In this document: positions 62,371 to 64,000 of the stretch, one piece after another
Layout of the letters: each line of letters opens with the position of its first letter
Position numbering within the stretch: position 1 is the first letter of the stretch
Notes under the pieces: generated by a model
What the model was told of the DNA's origin: nothing
Seen by the model: only the letters and a program-made list of their open reading frames with translations
Databases searched by the model: none
Assembly: GCF_013116745.1 (NCBI RefSeq)
Contig: NZ_JABFOE010000005.1
Location: forward strand, 173,663-237,662
Direction: 5' to 3'
From: Arthrobacter sp. 260
GTDB taxonomy: Bacteria; Actinomycetota; Actinomycetes; Actinomycetales; Micrococcaceae
Length of the DNA: 64,000 nt
Program-made: the position numbers and the translations under genes

Positions 62371-63799
62371 GGTTCCTCTCAGTGTCGTGCTCGACGTCGG
62401 CCGGTTGGTCGTCAACCGGTTGGATTTGCGCCCTAACCGGGGCCGGCCGGTTCAACGATCGCCAGGTCACGGGTGCGCGTGGCGCGTCCTCATCCGGAGC
62501 ATCGTCAGCGGCCTGTCCCTCGCCCGCTGCGGTTGGAGAATCCTCCACTGGCATGTCGTCGTCGCTGGAGACCACTGTGGACAGCTCGTCCGATTCGTTT
62601 GTCTCATCCGGGTCGTCGTCAGTGTCGGTGTCGTAGTCGACCGTCTGCGCGGCCTGTCGTTCAGTCAGGGGGGCGCTGCCGGGGCTGCTGGCGGGCGCTG
62701 AGGCAACCCGGCGTTTGGCGGCCGAGGCATCGGGGACCTCCTCGTCGTCGCCCGCAAGGTCGAGGATGTCCGGTTCGGCGAACTCCCCGAGGCCCAGGGC
62801 GCTGTCGGCAATACCAGCCTGGCGGCGCCACTGGTCGGCTTCAGCGGTTCGCCCGACGGCAGCCAGCGCTTCGGCATAGGCACGGAAGAGACGTGGGCTG
62901 TAGCTGAAGGCGCGGTTACGGTCGAGCTGGCTGATCTCGAGGGCCCCAACGGCCGCTTCGAGCTGGCCAAGGTCAGTACGCGCCCCGGATACCACCATGG
63001 CGAGCTCCACCTTGCCGGCGGAACTGAGCCCCTCAGCCTCCTCCGAGCGGGCCAGATCCAGTGCCCGGTCGGGTCGCCCCAGCCCGCGTTCGCAGTCGGC
63101 CATCACGGGCAGGTGGTCGTTGGAGCCACTGATGCGTCGATAGGTGCGGAACTCGCGGAGAGCTTCTCCATAGTGTCCTGCAGCGTAGGCGGTGAGCCCC
63201 ACTGCTTCACGCACGACGGCGAGACGCCCTCCCCGGCGGCTGGCGGCCAGTGCGTGCTGGAAAGCCAGTTCGGGCTCGTCCTCCAGAAGGCGCCCGGCCA
63301 TCACCAAATGGCGTGCCACCCATTCAGCACTCTTCTCTTCAAGGTTGCGGATCTGCGCCCGGGTAACCCGGTCCAGTTCGGCACCGGTGACGTCTTCGTC
63401 GATGTTTGGGGACCGCTCACGATCGGGGCGGTTGGCACTGCGCAGGTCACGGGCGTTGAACGACCGTTTGCCGGTTTCAGTAAGCTCAGATCCACCTCGG
63501 TTTTCGTCGCGTGGCCCTCGCGTCGCACCCCCACCGCGTCCCGCGGAAAACCCACCGGCGCTTCTGCCGCCGGATGAGGATCCGCCACGTTGTCCATCCC
63601 GTTGGCCGTCGCGCGGCGCGCCTGTTCCACCTGTGGTCGGACGGGCACCGCGGTACCCCGCGGAGGATCGGTCGTCACGGGAGCCGGAGTCCCTGGGAGC
63701 GTCGCCCTGCTTGCCAAAGGACCGGCCACCCTGCGTACCTGTTCGGTCGGACCGGCGATCTGCCCGATCCGCCCCCTGATTGCGGTCTTGGTCGGCCAT
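62363..63799 (-). CDS. Rv1691-like tetratricopeptide-type protein with disordered ends
   Basis: A 478-aa protein. The first about 120 residues are Arg/Gly/Asp/Ser-rich and disordered; the middle (about 140-340) is helical and TPR-like (AGRLLEDEPELAFQHALAA, then YAAGHYGEALREFRTYRR); the last about 100 residues are acidic (DTDTDDDPDETNESDE). Homologues in Arthrobacter are sometimes labelled primosomal, without evidence. It opens the long overlapping operon ending in xerD, and matches Rv1691. It may be a scaffold or RNA-associated protein (speculative). Confidence 0.78.
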   Translation of the reverse strand: MADQDRNQGADRADRRSDRTGTQGGRSFGKQGDAPRDSGSRDDRSSAGYRGARPTTGGTGAPRDGQRDGQRGGSSSGGRSAGGFSAGRGGGATRGPRDENRGGSELTETGKRSFNARDLRSANRPDRERSPNIDEDVTGAELDRVTRAQIRNLEEKSAEWVARHLVMAGRLLEDEPELAFQHALAASRRGGRLAVVREAVGLTAYAAGHYGEALREFRTYRRISGSNDHLPVMADCERGLGRPDRALDLARSEEAEGLSSAGKVELAMVVSGARTDLGQLEAAVGALEISQLDRNRAFSYSPRLFRAYAEALAAVGRTAEADQWRRQAGIADSALGLGEFAEPDILDLAGDDEEVPDASAAKRRVASAPASSPGSAPLTERQAAQTVDYDTDTDDDPDETNESDELSTVVSSDDDMPVEDSPTAAGEGQAADDAPDEDAPRAPVTWRSLNRPAPVRAQIQPVDDQPADVEHDTERNHD

Positions 63800-63907
63800 G
63801 GCTACGCGGTTCCTCTCATTTCAAACAGACCTGCAATGCTGCAGCGCCCGTTCGGTCTCTCTATGAATCTATATGGGTAACAGGCTTCACCGAACCTGAC
63901 GATCTTG

Positions 63908-63950
63908 TGCCCCTACTCATTGTAGGGGCAGCGGACACCCTGACAGGGTG
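63908..63950. other. Two tandem hairpins upstream of the Rv1691-like gene
   Basis: TGCCCCTAC-TCATT-GTAGGGGCA (63908-63930) and CACCCT-GAC-AGGGTG (63936-63950) are perfect stems 5 bp apart. With the terminator at 63969-63997 they make three hairpins in 90 bp. The rest of 63800-63907 shows no clear promoter or gene. Confidence 0.5.
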
Positions 63951-63968
63951 GGGTGGTGGGTTAAGTGC

Positions 63969-63997
63969 GAAAGGCCCCACCGTGGGTGGGGCCTTTC
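63969..63997. terminator. Hairpin terminator at the right window edge
   Basis: GAAAGGCCCCACC (63969-63981) and GGTGGGGCCTTTC (63985-63997) form a perfect 13-bp stem with a 3-nt loop. It most likely ends a minus-strand gene lying beyond the window; in M. tuberculosis the neighbour in this direction is tyrS. Confidence 0.75.
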
Positions 63998-64000
63998 GTC

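Overview
The window looks like a chromosomal segment of a GC-rich actinobacterium, most probably a member of the Micrococcaceae (Arthrobacter in the broad sense). Evidence: a mycothione reductase; a class II DAHP synthase; a PASTA-type Ser/Thr kinase next to an Rv2175c-like protein; a GarA/FtsR/DUF151/MerR cluster; a DUF6318 lipoprotein paired with a PKD-like secreted protein; many GTG starts; and long stretches collinear with Mycobacterium tuberculosis gene order. Family assignments come from reading motifs and gene order; no database search was run.

Layout. (1) 1-9.9 kb: a dinB fragment, a polyprenyl diphosphate synthase, an Rv2175c-like DNA-binding protein, a LysM-transglycosylase, a PASTA kinase, aroG, plsC and an esterase with a coupled membrane protein. 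This is the Rv2173-Rv2182c neighbourhood, linking isoprenoid, wall, aromatic and lipid functions. (2) 10-14.4 kb: an accessory block. It holds a coupled XRE-cupin / B3-4 domain / EamA exporter operon with a clear palindromic operator, a strictly phased 41/42-bp tandem repeat array, and a PKD-like plus DUF6318 secreted pair. (3) 14.4-26.7 kb: ROK glucokinase, FadD15, mycothione reductase, pyruvate carboxylase, a ParA-like ATPase, and the MerR-DUF151-FtsR-GarA-GcvH cluster (the Rv1826-Rv1830 equivalent). (4) 26.8-33.5 kb: a second accessory block. An ATP-dependent DNA ligase and a LigD-type primase-polymerase lie tail to tail, followed by a surface/secretion locus centred on a 939-residue protein with three DUF3494 ice-binding domains. 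Two proteins sharing a cysteine-containing domain flank it. (5) 33.5-41 kb: tRNA-Pro(GGG) and the conserved der-cmk-tyrA-rluB-scpB-scpA-parA block (Rv1708-Rv1713 plus tyrA). (6) 41.2-54.2 kb: a third accessory block. It has a dicarboxylate transporter with a divergent DcuS/DcuR-type two-component system, prpE divergent from a gntR-prpDBC methylcitrate operon, a Nudix enzyme, and a sigma factor with a membrane partner. (7) 54.3-64 kb: a tightly overlapping operon on the minus strand running Rv1691-like, HAD phosphatase, Rv1693-like microprotein, tlyA, nadK, recN, pyrG, Nudix, xerD.

The genes together describe an aerobic heterotroph. It takes up C4-dicarboxylates, feeds oxaloacetate by pyruvate carboxylase, and detoxifies propionyl-CoA through the methylcitrate cycle. 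It carries Ser/Thr phosphosignalling (PASTA kinase, GarA) and appears equipped for icy or freeze-thaw habitats (inferred from the ice-binding locus). The features I find most worth a second look are the triple-DUF3494 locus with its flanking proteins, the helically phased repeat array at 12.27-12.60 kb, the paired TGTATACA operators 63 bp apart in the prp control region, and three evenly spaced TEVI motifs in the kinase juxtamembrane segment.
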